Source: CAG-390 sp045543615
GTDB lineage: Bacteria; Bacillota; Clostridia; Oscillospirales; CAG-272
DNA: 64,000 nucleotides
NCBI GenBank assembly: GCA_045543615.1
Contig: JAZPXL010000057.1
Span: forward strand, 1 to 64,000
Direction: 5' to 3'
In this document: piece by piece, positions 26,251-35,818 of the stretch
Position numbering within the stretch: the first letter of the stretch is position 1
Layout: every line of letters starts with the position of its first letter
Notes under the pieces: model-generated
Told to the model about the DNA's origin: nothing
The model's database searches: none
The model's input: the letters and a program-made list of their open reading frames with translations, nothing else
Made by a program: the position numbers and the translations under genes

Positions 26251-26897
26251 AGTCCGTATTGTCTCCATAATTTTTCTTTTTCGATGGCTATCCTTTCGTT
26301 GATTGCCGCACCAAGTGCCGCAACAGCATAGCCTCTGTGGCTTATGGCGTTCTTCTCTGCCATATCCATCTCGCCAAAGGTCTTTCCGAAATTGTCATAC
26401 CAGAAAAGTGGATCATATCCAAATCCACCACGTCCACGTGGGTTGCAAAGGATTTCTCCCTCGCACCTTCCCTCGACAACAATAGGTTCACCCGAAAGTG
26501 GCGCACCCTCGGGAAATACGCACGCCATAGAGCATACAAACGCTGCGCTTCTGTCACTAATTCCGGCAAGCTCGCGCAGAAGCTTTGCGTTGTTCGCCTC
26601 GTCATCGTGACCCTCGCCTGCGTAGCGTGCTGAGTAAACACCCGGCGCACCGTCAAGCGCATATACAACAAGTCCCGAATCGTCGGCAATCGAGACAAGT
26701 CCCGAAAACTCTGCCGCCGCACGAGCCTTTATGAGTGCATTTTCTGCAAAGGTCTCGCCATCCTCGACTATATCGCCCTCAAAGCCGACGTCATCAAGAG
26801 AAACAAGCTCAAGCTTTATGTCTGTGACAAATCTCATAAGAAGCTCTCTCAGCTCTGAGATCTTGCCTTTATTCCGTGTAGCAATGCAGATTTTCAT
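26247..26897 (-). CDS. rdgB: RdgB/HAM1 non-canonical purine NTP pyrophosphatase
   Basis: RdgB removes dITP, XTP and similar nucleotides from the pool. The 216-residue product starts ATRNKGKISELRELL (substrate loop) and has EDGETFAENALIKARAAA, IADDSGLVVYALDGAPGVYSARYAGEG, RGRGGFGYDPLF and AEKNAISHRGYA. It lies 18 bp after ftsY and is coupled to yhbY. Confidence 0.97.
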   Translation of the reverse strand: MKICIATRNKGKISELRELLMRFVTDIKLELVSLDDVGFEGDIVEDGETFAENALIKARAAAEFSGLVSIADDSGLVVYALDGAPGVYSARYAGEGHDDEANNAKLLRELAGISDRSAAFVCSMACVFPEGAPLSGEPIVVEGRCEGEILCNPRGRGGFGYDPLFWYDNFGKTFGEMDMAEKNAISHRGYAVAALGAAINERIAIEKEKLWRQYGL

Positions 26898-26915
26898 ATC
26901 TACCTCTGTCTCCGA

Positions 26916-27821
26916 TTATTCAAACAATGCTCTTACAAATTCGTCAGCATCAAATGGCTGCATATCGTCAATCTTCTCGCCAACTCCAATGAATTTGACG
27001 GGAATGCCAAGCTCACGGCGAATTGAAAGCACTATGCCTCCCTTTGCAGTTCCGTCAAGCTTGTTGAGAATAAGACCCGTAATCTCGGCAGAATTCTTAA
27101 ATTCCTTTGCCTGAAGCACAGCATTCTGTCCCGTTGTAGCGTCAAGCACAAGAAGATTTTCTCTTGATGCACCGGGAAGCTCTCTGTCGATAACTCTGTT
27201 TATCTTCGACAGCTCATTCATAAGGTTCTTCTTGTTGTGAAGTCTTCCCGCCGTGTCAATGATAAGGACGTCAGCTCCACGGTTGCGAGCGTAGTTTGCC
27301 GCATCATAAACAACTGCGGCAGGGTCAGAGCCCTCGCTCTGCTTAATGATATCAACACCACTTCTGCGACACCATTCTTCAAGCTGATCAATAGCAGCCG
27401 CACGGAATGTGTCAGCCGCCGCAACAACCACCTTTTTGCCCTCGCTTTTAAGACGTGCGGCGATCTTACCTATCGAGGTGGTCTTTCCTGCACCGTTTAC
27501 GCCAATGACAAGGATAACGGACGGCGTGGTGTCAAGCTTGAGTGGCTCGCCCTCACCGATCATATCGGAAAGAATTTCACGAAGAGCACTCTCCATATCC
27601 TCACGGGTCTTTATTCTGTCATCACGAATGCGCTCACGAAGCATATCAATAATTTCTTCAGCAGTGCCAACACCGACATCGGCGCAAATAAGCACCTCTT
27701 CAAGCTCCTCAAGAGCATCCTCGTCAATCTTGACGAAGGTTCTCAGCACGCTGTTGATCTGTCCCATAAGGGCGTCCTTGGTCTTGCCAAGTCCTGCTTT
27801 TAGCTTATCAAGAAATCCCAT
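26916..27821 (-). CDS. ftsY: Signal recognition particle receptor FtsY
   Basis: FtsY docks ribosome-SRP complexes at the membrane. The 301-residue product is only the NG core, without the long acidic N-terminal domain of E. coli. G-domain motifs are GVNGAGKTTSIGKIA (P-loop), DTFRAAAIDQLEEW, DTAGRLHNKKNLM, TKLDGTAKGG and the C-terminal GEKIDDMQPFD. The first residues form an amphipathic basic helix (MGFLDKLKAGLGKTK) likely to bind lipid. ATG 27821 lies inside the last codons of smc with AAAGGAG nine bases upstream. Confidence 0.97.
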   Translation of the reverse strand: MGFLDKLKAGLGKTKDALMGQINSVLRTFVKIDEDALEELEEVLICADVGVGTAEEIIDMLRERIRDDRIKTREDMESALREILSDMIGEGEPLKLDTTPSVILVIGVNGAGKTTSIGKIAARLKSEGKKVVVAAADTFRAAAIDQLEEWCRRSGVDIIKQSEGSDPAAVVYDAANYARNRGADVLIIDTAGRLHNKKNLMNELSKINRVIDRELPGASRENLLVLDATTGQNAVLQAKEFKNSAEITGLILNKLDGTAKGGIVLSIRRELGIPVKFIGVGEKIDDMQPFDADEFVRALFE

Positions 27822-30800
27822 CAAAGAGTTCTCCTTTTTTACTTGCTATTTCCGATACATCAAGTGTGAGAATTTTTGAAATTCCCGACTCGGGCATCGT
27901 GACTCCGTAGAGTCTGTCTGCGGCATTCATCGTGCCGCGGCGGTGAGTAATAAGTATAAACTGTGTATCATCGGAATAACGATGGATGTATTGCGCAAAT
28001 CTCTCAACATTGACCTCGTCAAGTGCCGCCTCGATCTCGTCAAGGATGCAGAAAGGTGTCGGGTTGACCTGGAGGATAGCAAAGAACAGTGCTATTGCAA
28101 CAAACGCCTGCTCACCACCTGAGAGCTGAACGAGGGATTTGATGATCTTACCGGGAGGTGCCGCCTTGATCTCAATTCCACTTTCAAGCACGTGCTCGGG
28201 ATCGCTTAGGAGAAGCTCTGCGCTTCCTCCGCCGAACAGCTCGGAGAATGTACGCTTGAAGTTTTCATTTATCTGGTTGAAGGAATCAATGAACGCTCTC
28301 TCCATTTCCTTTTCAAGCTCTGCAATGATCCTCATAAGCTCATCACGGCTCTTGATAAGATCCTCCATCTGTGCAGTCTTTTCGTCATACTCTGCCTTCT
28401 GCGACTGATAATCATCAATTGCGGCAAGGTTGACGTGACCGATATTCCTGATTTTATTTCTGTATTCTGTCTGGATAGCAAATACTGCCGCTCTCTCATC
28501 GGCTGTGATGGTTGGATAACCAAACGCCATAGCCTCAGCTCTTGTAAGCCCGTATTCCTCCCAGAACGACTTGGTCTCAGCATCAAGCTTTGTGCGAATT
28601 TGCGCAAGCGCAGTTTCTCTTGCAAGCTTGTCCGACATCAGCTTGTCTCTGCGAGATCGTCTCTCCTCTGCCGAATTACGAAGACTTTGCAGCTTGCCCT
28701 CGTATTCGATAGCACCATCCTCAAGCGCACTTCTTCTGCGAACAAGCCCCTCAAGAGCTACCTCGCCATCGGCGAGTGCCTCAATGATTCCGTCAAGCTC
28801 ACTCCTAAGCTCTGCAACTCTCTCTGTCGCGGCGGCGGATGCGGCACGCTTAGCCTCAGCGTCAGCCCTGATCTCCCTCGCCTTCGCTCTTGAAAGCTCT
28901 GCCATTGCGTTACAGCTCTGAGTGTCACGGCGAAGCTCGGAAATACGGACGGTCAGCTTATGCGCTGCCTCACGCATTTCGTCTCTGCGAAGAATTGCGG
29001 CGTGTCGCTCCTCGTCACAGTCGGCTCTAAACGCTTCAAGCTCGCTTATCTGTCCGTCAAGCTCCCTCTCTCTTGCTTCAAGCGAAGCAATCTCTGCGGC
29101 TCGTCTTTCCTTTTCGCCAGCAACGCTCTCAAGGTCTGCCATAAACTGACGGAGCAGCTCTCGGTCAGCTTCAAGTGCCTCACGGCCCTTTTCAAGACGT
29201 GCAAGCTCAACGGCACGAAGCGTTGAGAGCATCGAGATCTCACCCTCATCACCTGCAATTTCATTATCAAGGGATGCAAGGCTCTCCTCATCAATTGTCA
29301 AAGAGGACTCAATACGGGATGCGTTTTCAGTAACAAGCGCAAGCTCTGTGCTCATTCGCTTGATCTCGTCAGCTCTGGTGAGAATTCCACTGCTTGTGCG
29401 AATTGAACCACCTGTAAACGAACCGTCTCGGTTGATCTGCTGACCGTCAAGTGTGACAACTCTGACGTTGTATTTCAGAGCCTTTGACATTTCGGTTGCA
29501 TTTTCAAGCGTATCAAAAATTATAATTCGTCCAAGCATAGACGAGATAACTGACGCAAACTTTGCGTCAACCGAGATAAGCTCGCTTGCAACTCCAATGT
29601 ATCCCTTAAACGATGCCGCCGCCTTCATTTCCCGTGTAGGCTCTGGGGCAGGGCGCACCGAGGTAAGTGGGAAGAATGTTGCACGGCCTGCATTGTTTCT
29701 CTTCAGAAGCGAAATTGCGGCGTGCGCTGTTCTCTCGTCCTCAACCACAATATTCTGTATTGCCGCACCAAGTGCAGTTTCAATTGCAGTTACATATTTG
29801 CTGTCAACCGTAATAAGTGACGATACAGGTCCATACACAGTTCCCGAAATCGCACCGTCACGGTACTGCTTCATTACGAATTTGACGCTGTTGTTGTAGC
29901 CCTCAAAATGCTCCTCCATAGCACGGAGTGCATTGATTCTGCCCGTCAGCGTGTCCTGTCTGACAGAAAGTGCGTTAAGCTCTCTGCGATCGCTTTCGCA
30001 TTTTTCACGAAGCGCCGCTGCCTCTGCCTTCTTCTCGGAAAGTGCAGCTGAGCACTCGTGAAGTCTTGCATCAAAATCAGCTATGCTTCTCTCGCTCTCC
30101 TCACACTCACGCTCGTGAGCTTCGGCAAGTGCCTGTCTTTCGCTTACGTTTCTTCTGACCGTCTCATCACGGTCCTCGTCCTCCTCACCCGAGCGTCCGA
30201 GAAGCTCAAGGCGTGCGTGAATATCGGAGACCTCTTCTCTCGCCTCTGTAAGCTCTGAAAAAGCCTTTGCTATTGCTGCGTCAAGCGCATCGGCACGGCT
30301 CTCGCAATCGGCACTTTCCCTTGCAGCCTCCGCCTCTTTAGCAGTGAGGGCTGTTATCTCTGCAAGAATAGCTTGAGCTTCAGCTATCTTCGCATCAGCT
30401 CTTGCGTCCTCCTCAGTTGCCGTGAGCATCAGCGCATCAGCCGCCGCACTCTCAGCAACGGCACTTTGTTCTGTATGCTCAATATTTGTTCTTGTGACCT
30501 TGATCTTTGAATCAAGCTCATAATTGTCCTTGGTTCTGCTTGTAATCTCCGAAACGAGTCTTGCGCCCTCTGCCTTTGTCTCAAAGGAGAGTGCTTCAAG
30601 TCTGCTCATCTGCTCACGAAGTGTTTCGAGAGCCTCTTCGGTCTCGGCAATTTCTCGGTCAATGACACGAAGACGGGCCTGCTCCTCGCTCTCGGATGCA
30701 CGGAGTCCTTCCGTATCGAAGAGCCAGAGCTGGATGTCCGCCTGTTTCTTAACCTCACTATATTCGACAAATCTCTTCGCCTTTACGCTCTCACGCTCAA

Positions 30801-31419
30801 GTGTGCCAAGCCTTGCGCCAAGAATGTTGATGACATCCTGCGCACGCTCCATATTGGCCTCGGTAGCCGCAAGCTTTCTCTCGGCATCGTTTTTGTGATG
30901 GCGATATTTCGCAATACCCGCCGCATCCTCAAATATGCCACGGCGTTCATCGTTCTTTTTTGAGATAATATCGGCAATTCTACCCTGACCGATTATCGAG
31001 TAACCGTCTCTGCCGATACCTGTGTTGAGGAAAAGCTCGTAGATATCACGAAGCCTTACCTTGCCCTTGTTGATAAAATATTCGCTGTCACCGTTTCTGT
31101 AATAACGGCGAGTAACTGTGACCTCATCGTAGGGACAATCAAGCCTGCCCTCACCCGACTTGTTGTCAAAGGTTACGGAAACCTCAGCATAGCTCATAGG
31201 TCTGCGACTGTCCGAGCCACCAAAGATGATGTCCTCCATTTTTGCACCACGAAGGCTCTTTGAGGAAATCTCACCGAGTACCCATCGCATAGCGTCGGAG
31301 ATATTTGATTTTCCGCTTCCGTTAGGGCCGATAATCACTGTTGCTCCCGGCTCAAAGACAAGTCTTGTCTTGTCGGGGAATGATTTGAAGCCCTGCATTT
31401 CAATTTGCTTCAGATACAA
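27808..31419 (-). CDS. smc: Chromosome segregation protein SMC
   Basis: SMC forms the condensin ATPase with ScpA and ScpB, both encoded here at 47.7-49.2 kb. The 1203-residue product has the N-terminal head (FKSFPDKTRLVF, GPNGSGKSN, QGRIADIISKKNDERR), long coiled coils rich in Glu/Ala/Arg, a hinge (about residues 500-660, EGYNNSVKFVMKQ to GSFTGGS), and the C-terminal head (LSGGEQAFVAIAL signature, ILDEIEAALDEVN Walker B). The start codon is TTG 31419, with GGAGG seven bases upstream. Confidence 0.98.
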   Translation of the reverse strand: MYLKQIEMQGFKSFPDKTRLVFEPGATVIIGPNGSGKSNISDAMRWVLGEISSKSLRGAKMEDIIFGGSDSRRPMSYAEVSVTFDNKSGEGRLDCPYDEVTVTRRYYRNGDSEYFINKGKVRLRDIYELFLNTGIGRDGYSIIGQGRIADIISKKNDERRGIFEDAAGIAKYRHHKNDAERKLAATEANMERAQDVINILGARLGTLERESVKAKRFVEYSEVKKQADIQLWLFDTEGLRASESEEQARLRVIDREIAETEEALETLREQMSRLEALSFETKAEGARLVSEITSRTKDNYELDSKIKVTRTNIEHTEQSAVAESAAADALMLTATEEDARADAKIAEAQAILAEITALTAKEAEAARESADCESRADALDAAIAKAFSELTEAREEVSDIHARLELLGRSGEEDEDRDETVRRNVSERQALAEAHERECEESERSIADFDARLHECSAALSEKKAEAAALREKCESDRRELNALSVRQDTLTGRINALRAMEEHFEGYNNSVKFVMKQYRDGAISGTVYGPVSSLITVDSKYVTAIETALGAAIQNIVVEDERTAHAAISLLKRNNAGRATFFPLTSVRPAPEPTREMKAAASFKGYIGVASELISVDAKFASVISSMLGRIIIFDTLENATEMSKALKYNVRVVTLDGQQINRDGSFTGGSIRTSSGILTRADEIKRMSTELALVTENASRIESSLTIDEESLASLDNEIAGDEGEISMLSTLRAVELARLEKGREALEADRELLRQFMADLESVAGEKERRAAEIASLEARERELDGQISELEAFRADCDEERHAAILRRDEMREAAHKLTVRISELRRDTQSCNAMAELSRAKAREIRADAEAKRAASAAATERVAELRSELDGIIEALADGEVALEGLVRRRSALEDGAIEYEGKLQSLRNSAEERRSRRDKLMSDKLARETALAQIRTKLDAETKSFWEEYGLTRAEAMAFGYPTITADERAAVFAIQTEYRNKIRNIGHVNLAAIDDYQSQKAEYDEKTAQMEDLIKSRDELMRIIAELEKEMERAFIDSFNQINENFKRTFSELFGGGSAELLLSDPEHVLESGIEIKAAPPGKIIKSLVQLSGGEQAFVAIALFFAILQVNPTPFCILDEIEAALDEVNVERFAQYIHRYSDDTQFILITHRRGTMNAADRLYGVTMPESGISKILTLDVSEIASKKGELFDGIS

Positions 31420-31455
31420 TTGTTTACCTCCGCATATTTTTGGTTTAATTTTAAA

Positions 31456-32490
31456 TCATAATATGCCTATTATAATATTATAACCTATAAGTGAAGAATT
31501 TTCAAGAATTTTTATTCGATTTATACCCACAGATGCACAATATTTTTCAAAAATTCGCAAAATATTGCGTCTTTTCTGTCCCGTAGCCATCGAAACAGCT
31601 CCACGGCGAACATATATCGCCAAAACCGAGCCATCACACACGCCCGAAAAATCAAACGAGTCAAGCTTGTGGCAAATCCTTTTGTAGAAAAGCTCACCCA
31701 TCGCCATCTCGCCTATTGCAGGATGTGACGCTCCTCCAAGCACACGGGTGGGGGAAGAGAGATTCTCGCTTGCGTGAAGACCTACACGGATGACGGGAAC
31801 CGAGTAGCTGTCAAACACGTCGAGTACATCGGCGCATCTCTGTGCCGCCTCCTCGTTTGATAGCATCTGATAGTCCCCCCTCTCGCTCATACAAGCAAGC
31901 TCTGTTTGCCTGAAAACCACCGTTGGATAAACTCTCGCTCCGTCGGCACCCATCTCGCATATCTCCCTTGCCGTCAGGATCTCGCTCTCTCCGTCAGCAC
32001 CGGGAAGACCTACCATCATCTGCCCGATAAGCTCAAAGCCATAGCTCTTAACAAGCCTGCAGGCGCGCCTTGAGTCCTCTGAGCTATGACCCCTGCGAGA
32101 TGCGACAAGGACATCATCATTCATACTCTGTATGCCAAGCTCAACCGTTCCTACGTTGTGGGAGCGCAGTATATCAAGGATTTCATCGTCAATATAGTCG
32201 GGCCTGGTCGAGCAACGTACACGCTTAACTCTTCCACTCTGTACGTACTTGTCCGAAATTTCAAGCAGACGGATCATAAGTAAGCGGTCAATACCCGTAA
32301 ATGAGCCACCAAAGAAAGCTATCTCAACGTCATCATCGGGAGTTGTAGTAGTAAGTGCCTCTGCTATCTCACCATCAACAGCCGTCTCATCAAAGTATGT
32401 ATGTCCCGAAATTGCTCTTTGATCACAAAAAACGCAATCGTTGGGGCATCCCAGATGTGGAATAAACACAGGAATATTGATATGTCTCAT
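31456..32490 (-). CDS. Radical SAM protein, Elp3-like core
   Basis: The 344-residue product begins MRHINIPVFIPHLGCPNDC, with the radical SAM cluster as CPNDCVFC, then FFGGSFTG (SAM GGE-like motif), RCSTRPDYI, VGTVELGIQSMNDDVL and GLPGA. This is the Elp3/coproporphyrinogen-oxidase-like radical SAM class that often sits between rnc and smc in Clostridia. It lacks a recognisable acetyltransferase domain. Start ATG 32490 follows GGAGACGGAGG. A role in tRNA modification is plausible but not shown. Confidence 0.87.
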   Translation of the reverse strand: MRHINIPVFIPHLGCPNDCVFCDQRAISGHTYFDETAVDGEIAEALTTTTPDDDVEIAFFGGSFTGIDRLLMIRLLEISDKYVQSGRVKRVRCSTRPDYIDDEILDILRSHNVGTVELGIQSMNDDVLVASRRGHSSEDSRRACRLVKSYGFELIGQMMVGLPGADGESEILTAREICEMGADGARVYPTVVFRQTELACMSERGDYQMLSNEEAAQRCADVLDVFDSYSVPVIRVGLHASENLSSPTRVLGGASHPAIGEMAMGELFYKRICHKLDSFDFSGVCDGSVLAIYVRRGAVSMATGQKRRNILRIFEKYCASVGINRIKILENSSLIGYNIIIGIL

Positions 32491-32551
32491 CCTCCGTCTC
32501 CTTTCCCAAAAAATACACTTAGCAGGACGGCTCTGCCGTCCTGCTCTGTTT

Positions 32552-33283
32552 TTATTGAAGCTCACCGAAAAGTATGAGTGCCTCTTTAGCTGCTGCCTGC
32601 TCAGCCGCACGCTTCGTGCTTCCCTCACCTCTACCGATGATGTTGGAATTGAGTCTTGCCTCAACTGTAAATATCTTTGCGTGGTCAGGGCCTCTCTCGT
32701 CAACCGTGATATAATCGAGCACCTCGCCCTCTGAACGCTGAACAAGCTGTTGAAGAAGAGTCTTATAGTCAGCCCCGTGCCACTCAAGAAGAAGTCTTGA
32801 AAGCCTCGTCTCAACCAAAGGAATTAGGTAAGCTGACACAGCCGCCTTTCCTGCTGCATCCGATCCTGAGTCAAGATACACTGCGGCAATAACTGCCTCA
32901 AATGCATCAGCAAGGATGGATTTTCTTTCCCTGCCTCCACCTCGCTCCTCGCCCTTGCCGAGATAAAGATAGCTTCCAAGCGAGATTTTTTCTGCATACT
33001 CTGCCAAAGCCTTCTCGCACACAAGCTCAGCTCTCATTCTGGTAAGATCACCCTCGGGGGAATCCGGATACATCGAGAAAAGATACTCGCTTGTTATGAC
33101 GGAAAGCACGGAATCTCCCAAGAACTCAAGCCTTTCGTTGCATTTGTGCTTTTTAACTCCACCGTGTTCATTTGAATACGAGGAATGAGTAAGTGCTTCA
33201 ACCAGAATATCAGGATTATTAAAGCTGTACGAGATGTTATTCTCAAAGCCACCGAGGCTTACACTTTGCTGTATATTGCTCAC
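32552..33283 (-). CDS. rnc: Ribonuclease III
   Basis: RNase III cuts double-stranded RNA in rRNA and mRNA processing. The 243-residue product has the catalytic signature NERLEFLGDSVLS, the second acidic site DAFEAVIAAVYLDSG, and a C-terminal double-stranded-RNA-binding domain (DYKTLLQQLVQ, GRGEGSTKRAAEQAAAKEAL). The start is uncertain: GTG 33283 lies 11 bases after AAAGGAG, while a GTG four codons earlier overlaps that site. Confidence 0.96.
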   Translation of the reverse strand: MSNIQQSVSLGGFENNISYSFNNPDILVEALTHSSYSNEHGGVKKHKCNERLEFLGDSVLSVITSEYLFSMYPDSPEGDLTRMRAELVCEKALAEYAEKISLGSYLYLGKGEERGGGRERKSILADAFEAVIAAVYLDSGSDAAGKAAVSAYLIPLVETRLSRLLLEWHGADYKTLLQQLVQRSEGEVLDYITVDERGPDHAKIFTVEARLNSNIIGRGEGSTKRAAEQAAAKEALILFGELQ

Positions 33284-33340
33284 AATAATGAACACTCCTT
33301 TCCGTTTTTTTGCTGAAATTCAGCCAAATGATAATATTTT

Positions 33341-34378
33341 TTATTGTTTCGTACTGCCTGCACTTTCCGGACGGCTCTCCGACTGCGACGAGAAGAGCTT
33401 TGTTTCCCTTGCTATACATACTATTGCGCCCGACTCGGCGTATTCTATCGCTTGGCGAATTGCGTTTTTGAACGCCTTTGCGTTAGACGAGCCGTGTGCC
33501 TTTATTACAGGCTTTGATATACCGAGAATCGGTGCTCCACCGTATTCGCTCGGATCAAATCTCTTTTTGATTTCGTTTACCTTGTGCTCGGCAAGAAGAT
33601 AAGCTGCACGTGTTCGCATATCAGCATAGAACAGCTCCTTCATCGTCCTGAGCATCAGCTTGCCCATACCCTCGATGCTTTTGAGCAGGATATTGCCCGA
33701 AAAGCCGTCGGTAACAAGGACATCGCAAGCATCCTTGGGGATTTTGTCACCCTCAACGTTTCCAACAAAATTTATACTTGGAGACGATGAGAGAAGCTCG
33801 TACGCCGCCACCTGAAGTTCAGTTCCCTTTGTCTCCTCCGAACCGTTGTTGAGAAGTCCTACTCTGGGAGTTGGGAGCTGATAAATATTTCTCATATAAA
33901 TGCTGCCCATAATGGCAAACTGCTCAAGATAGGTTTCGTTAACGACCACATTCGCTCCCGAATCGAGAAGCAGAACGGGTGGTGTCATCGGCAATATACT
34001 TGCAATTGCAGCACGCTTGATGCCCTTAATTTTGCGCACGATAAGGGTCGCTCCCGTAAAGAGCGCACCTGTATTTCCTGCGCTGACAAGCGCATCTCCC
34101 TTGCCCTCTGCAAGCATTCGCAGAGCCACACCCATACTTGAGTCCTTCTTTGAGCGAACGACCGAAATAGGATCGTCACGCATATCAATGGTGAGTTGTG
34201 TGTCCACAATATCAAAACGGCGCAGATCCATATTTTCCTCTGCCGCAATATTCATTATGGCACACCTGTCACCCACAAGTATAAAATTTGCGTTGTATTC
34301 GAGAGAGGCGGCGTATGTGCCCCTGAGTATCTCAAGTGGAGCGTGATCTCCACCCATACAATCAACAATAATTCTCAT
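33341..34378 (-). CDS. plsX: Phosphate acyltransferase PlsX
   Basis: PlsX turns acyl-ACP into acyl-phosphate for phospholipid synthesis. The 345-residue product shows the family N-terminus VDCMGGDHAPLEILRG, SMGVALRMLAEG, SAGNTGALF, LLDSGANV, LLNNGSEETKGTEL, GFSGNILLKSIEG and YGGAPILGI. Unusually, the acyl carrier protein gene often found between plsX and rnc is absent; only 57 bp separate them. Confidence 0.97.
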   Translation of the reverse strand: MRIIVDCMGGDHAPLEILRGTYAASLEYNANFILVGDRCAIMNIAAEENMDLRRFDIVDTQLTIDMRDDPISVVRSKKDSSMGVALRMLAEGKGDALVSAGNTGALFTGATLIVRKIKGIKRAAIASILPMTPPVLLLDSGANVVVNETYLEQFAIMGSIYMRNIYQLPTPRVGLLNNGSEETKGTELQVAAYELLSSSPSINFVGNVEGDKIPKDACDVLVTDGFSGNILLKSIEGMGKLMLRTMKELFYADMRTRAAYLLAEHKVNEIKKRFDPSEYGGAPILGISKPVIKAHGSSNAKAFKNAIRQAIEYAESGAIVCIARETKLFSSQSESRPESAGSTKQ

Positions 34379-34389
34379 CTCAGTTTACC

Positions 34390-35724
34390 TTATTGTATGG
34401 CAGACTTACTCTGTCCGTCAATTATTTGTAAGGCTCGCTCTGCATATGCGCTGTATTTTGCAAGCTTTCCACCCTTAACTCTCGTCGGTAGTGGTGCAAT
34501 AATACCAAAATTCGCATTCATAGGCGTAAAATCACCCGTTGTGCCACGGCTGACGTATGCCGCCATCGCACCTATCATAGTTTCTTCAGAGAATACAACT
34601 TCCTCAAGCTCCAAGGCTCTGCGTGCAGCGTTAAGACCTGCAACAAGTCCACTTCCCGCCGACTCCACATAGCCCTCAACTCCCGTCATCTGTCCTGCAA
34701 AGAATACATCGGGACGATTTATCATAGCATAAGTCGGGCGAAGAAGCCCGGGAGAGTTTAGATATGTATTTCTATGCATCACACCGTAACGCAGGAAAAC
34801 GGCATTCTCAAGTCCGGGGATCATCGAGAACACTCTCTTCTGCTCAGGAAATGCAAGATGCGTCTGAAAGCCGACGAGATTGAACATTGTTCCCGCCTCA
34901 TCCTCGCGGCGAAGCTGAACGACTGCATAAAACTGCTCATCGGGACGGCGCGGATCGTTAAGTCCAACAGGCTTGAGAGGGCCGTATCTGAGCGTGTCAC
35001 GTCCTCTTTTCGCCATTACCTCAACGGGCATACAACCCTCAAATACCTTGAAGTCGCCCTGCTCTTCTTTGTCAAAGCCGTGAAGCTCAGCTTCCCTTGC
35101 GCTGACAAGCGCATCATAGAACGCATCGTACTCTTCCCGTGTCATCGGGCAGTTAAGATAGTCAGCGTCACCCTTGTTGTATCTTGACGCAAAGAATGCA
35201 ACTGAAGTATCAATGCTTTCTGCATCTACTATCGGTGCGGCGGCATCAAAGAAATGCAAGCCACTACATCCAAGAGAGGTGCGAATATACTCAGCAAGCC
35301 CATCACTTGTGAGAGGGCCTGTTGCAATAACCGTAATTCCATCGGGAAGTGAGGTGACCTCGCCTTCGATAACCTCGATATTTTCACACTCACGGATTTT
35401 TTTCGTAATATAATCGGAAAACGCAACTCTGTCCACAGCAAGTGCCGAGCCTGCGGCAACTCTTGTTGCGTCAGCGGCCTCCATAATCAAGGATGAGAGT
35501 CTGCGCATCTCCTCTTTGAGCAGTCCTACTGCATTTGTCACGCTGTCGGAGCGCAGGGAGTTGGAGCAAACAAGCTCTGCAAAGCCCTCGCTTTTATGCG
35601 CAGGCGTAAATTTGGCAGGCTTCATTTCATAAAGCCTAACCTTAACGCCAAGCCTTGCCGCCTGCCACGCCGCTTCACAGCCTGCAAGTCCTGCACCCAG
35701 AACATTTATAACCTTGTCACTCAT
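34390..35724 (-). CDS. trmFO: tRNA (uracil-54-C5) methyltransferase, folate-dependent
   Basis: TrmFO makes ribothymidine-54 in tRNA using methylene-tetrahydrofolate and FAD. The 444-residue product has the FAD-binding start NVLGAGLAGCEAAWQAAR, YEMKPAKFTPAHKSEGFAELVCSN split into conserved motifs, the Cys-containing MTREEYDAFY region, and the C-terminal GVEGYVESAGSGLVAGLNAA. Start 35724 has GGAG six bases upstream. It lies between topA and plsX, next to topA as in many Firmicutes. Confidence 0.96.
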   Translation of the reverse strand: MSDKVINVLGAGLAGCEAAWQAARLGVKVRLYEMKPAKFTPAHKSEGFAELVCSNSLRSDSVTNAVGLLKEEMRRLSSLIMEAADATRVAAGSALAVDRVAFSDYITKKIRECENIEVIEGEVTSLPDGITVIATGPLTSDGLAEYIRTSLGCSGLHFFDAAAPIVDAESIDTSVAFFASRYNKGDADYLNCPMTREEYDAFYDALVSAREAELHGFDKEEQGDFKVFEGCMPVEVMAKRGRDTLRYGPLKPVGLNDPRRPDEQFYAVVQLRREDEAGTMFNLVGFQTHLAFPEQKRVFSMIPGLENAVFLRYGVMHRNTYLNSPGLLRPTYAMINRPDVFFAGQMTGVEGYVESAGSGLVAGLNAARRALELEEVVFSEETMIGAMAAYVSRGTTGDFTPMNANFGIIAPLPTRVKGGKLAKYSAYAERALQIIDGQSKSAIQ

Positions 35725-35818
35725 CGCATTCTCCATCGGTGTAATCACACCAAAAAATAATAATCTTACAAATCGGCTTAAGCTACGCCCCACGAGCGTA
35801 GCTTATGCGTCGATAGCT

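Noticed and set aside
32491..32814. N-terminal extension of the radical SAM frame
   Set aside because: It overlaps rnc on the same strand and lacks family similarity; the start at 32490 has a strong ribosome-binding site.
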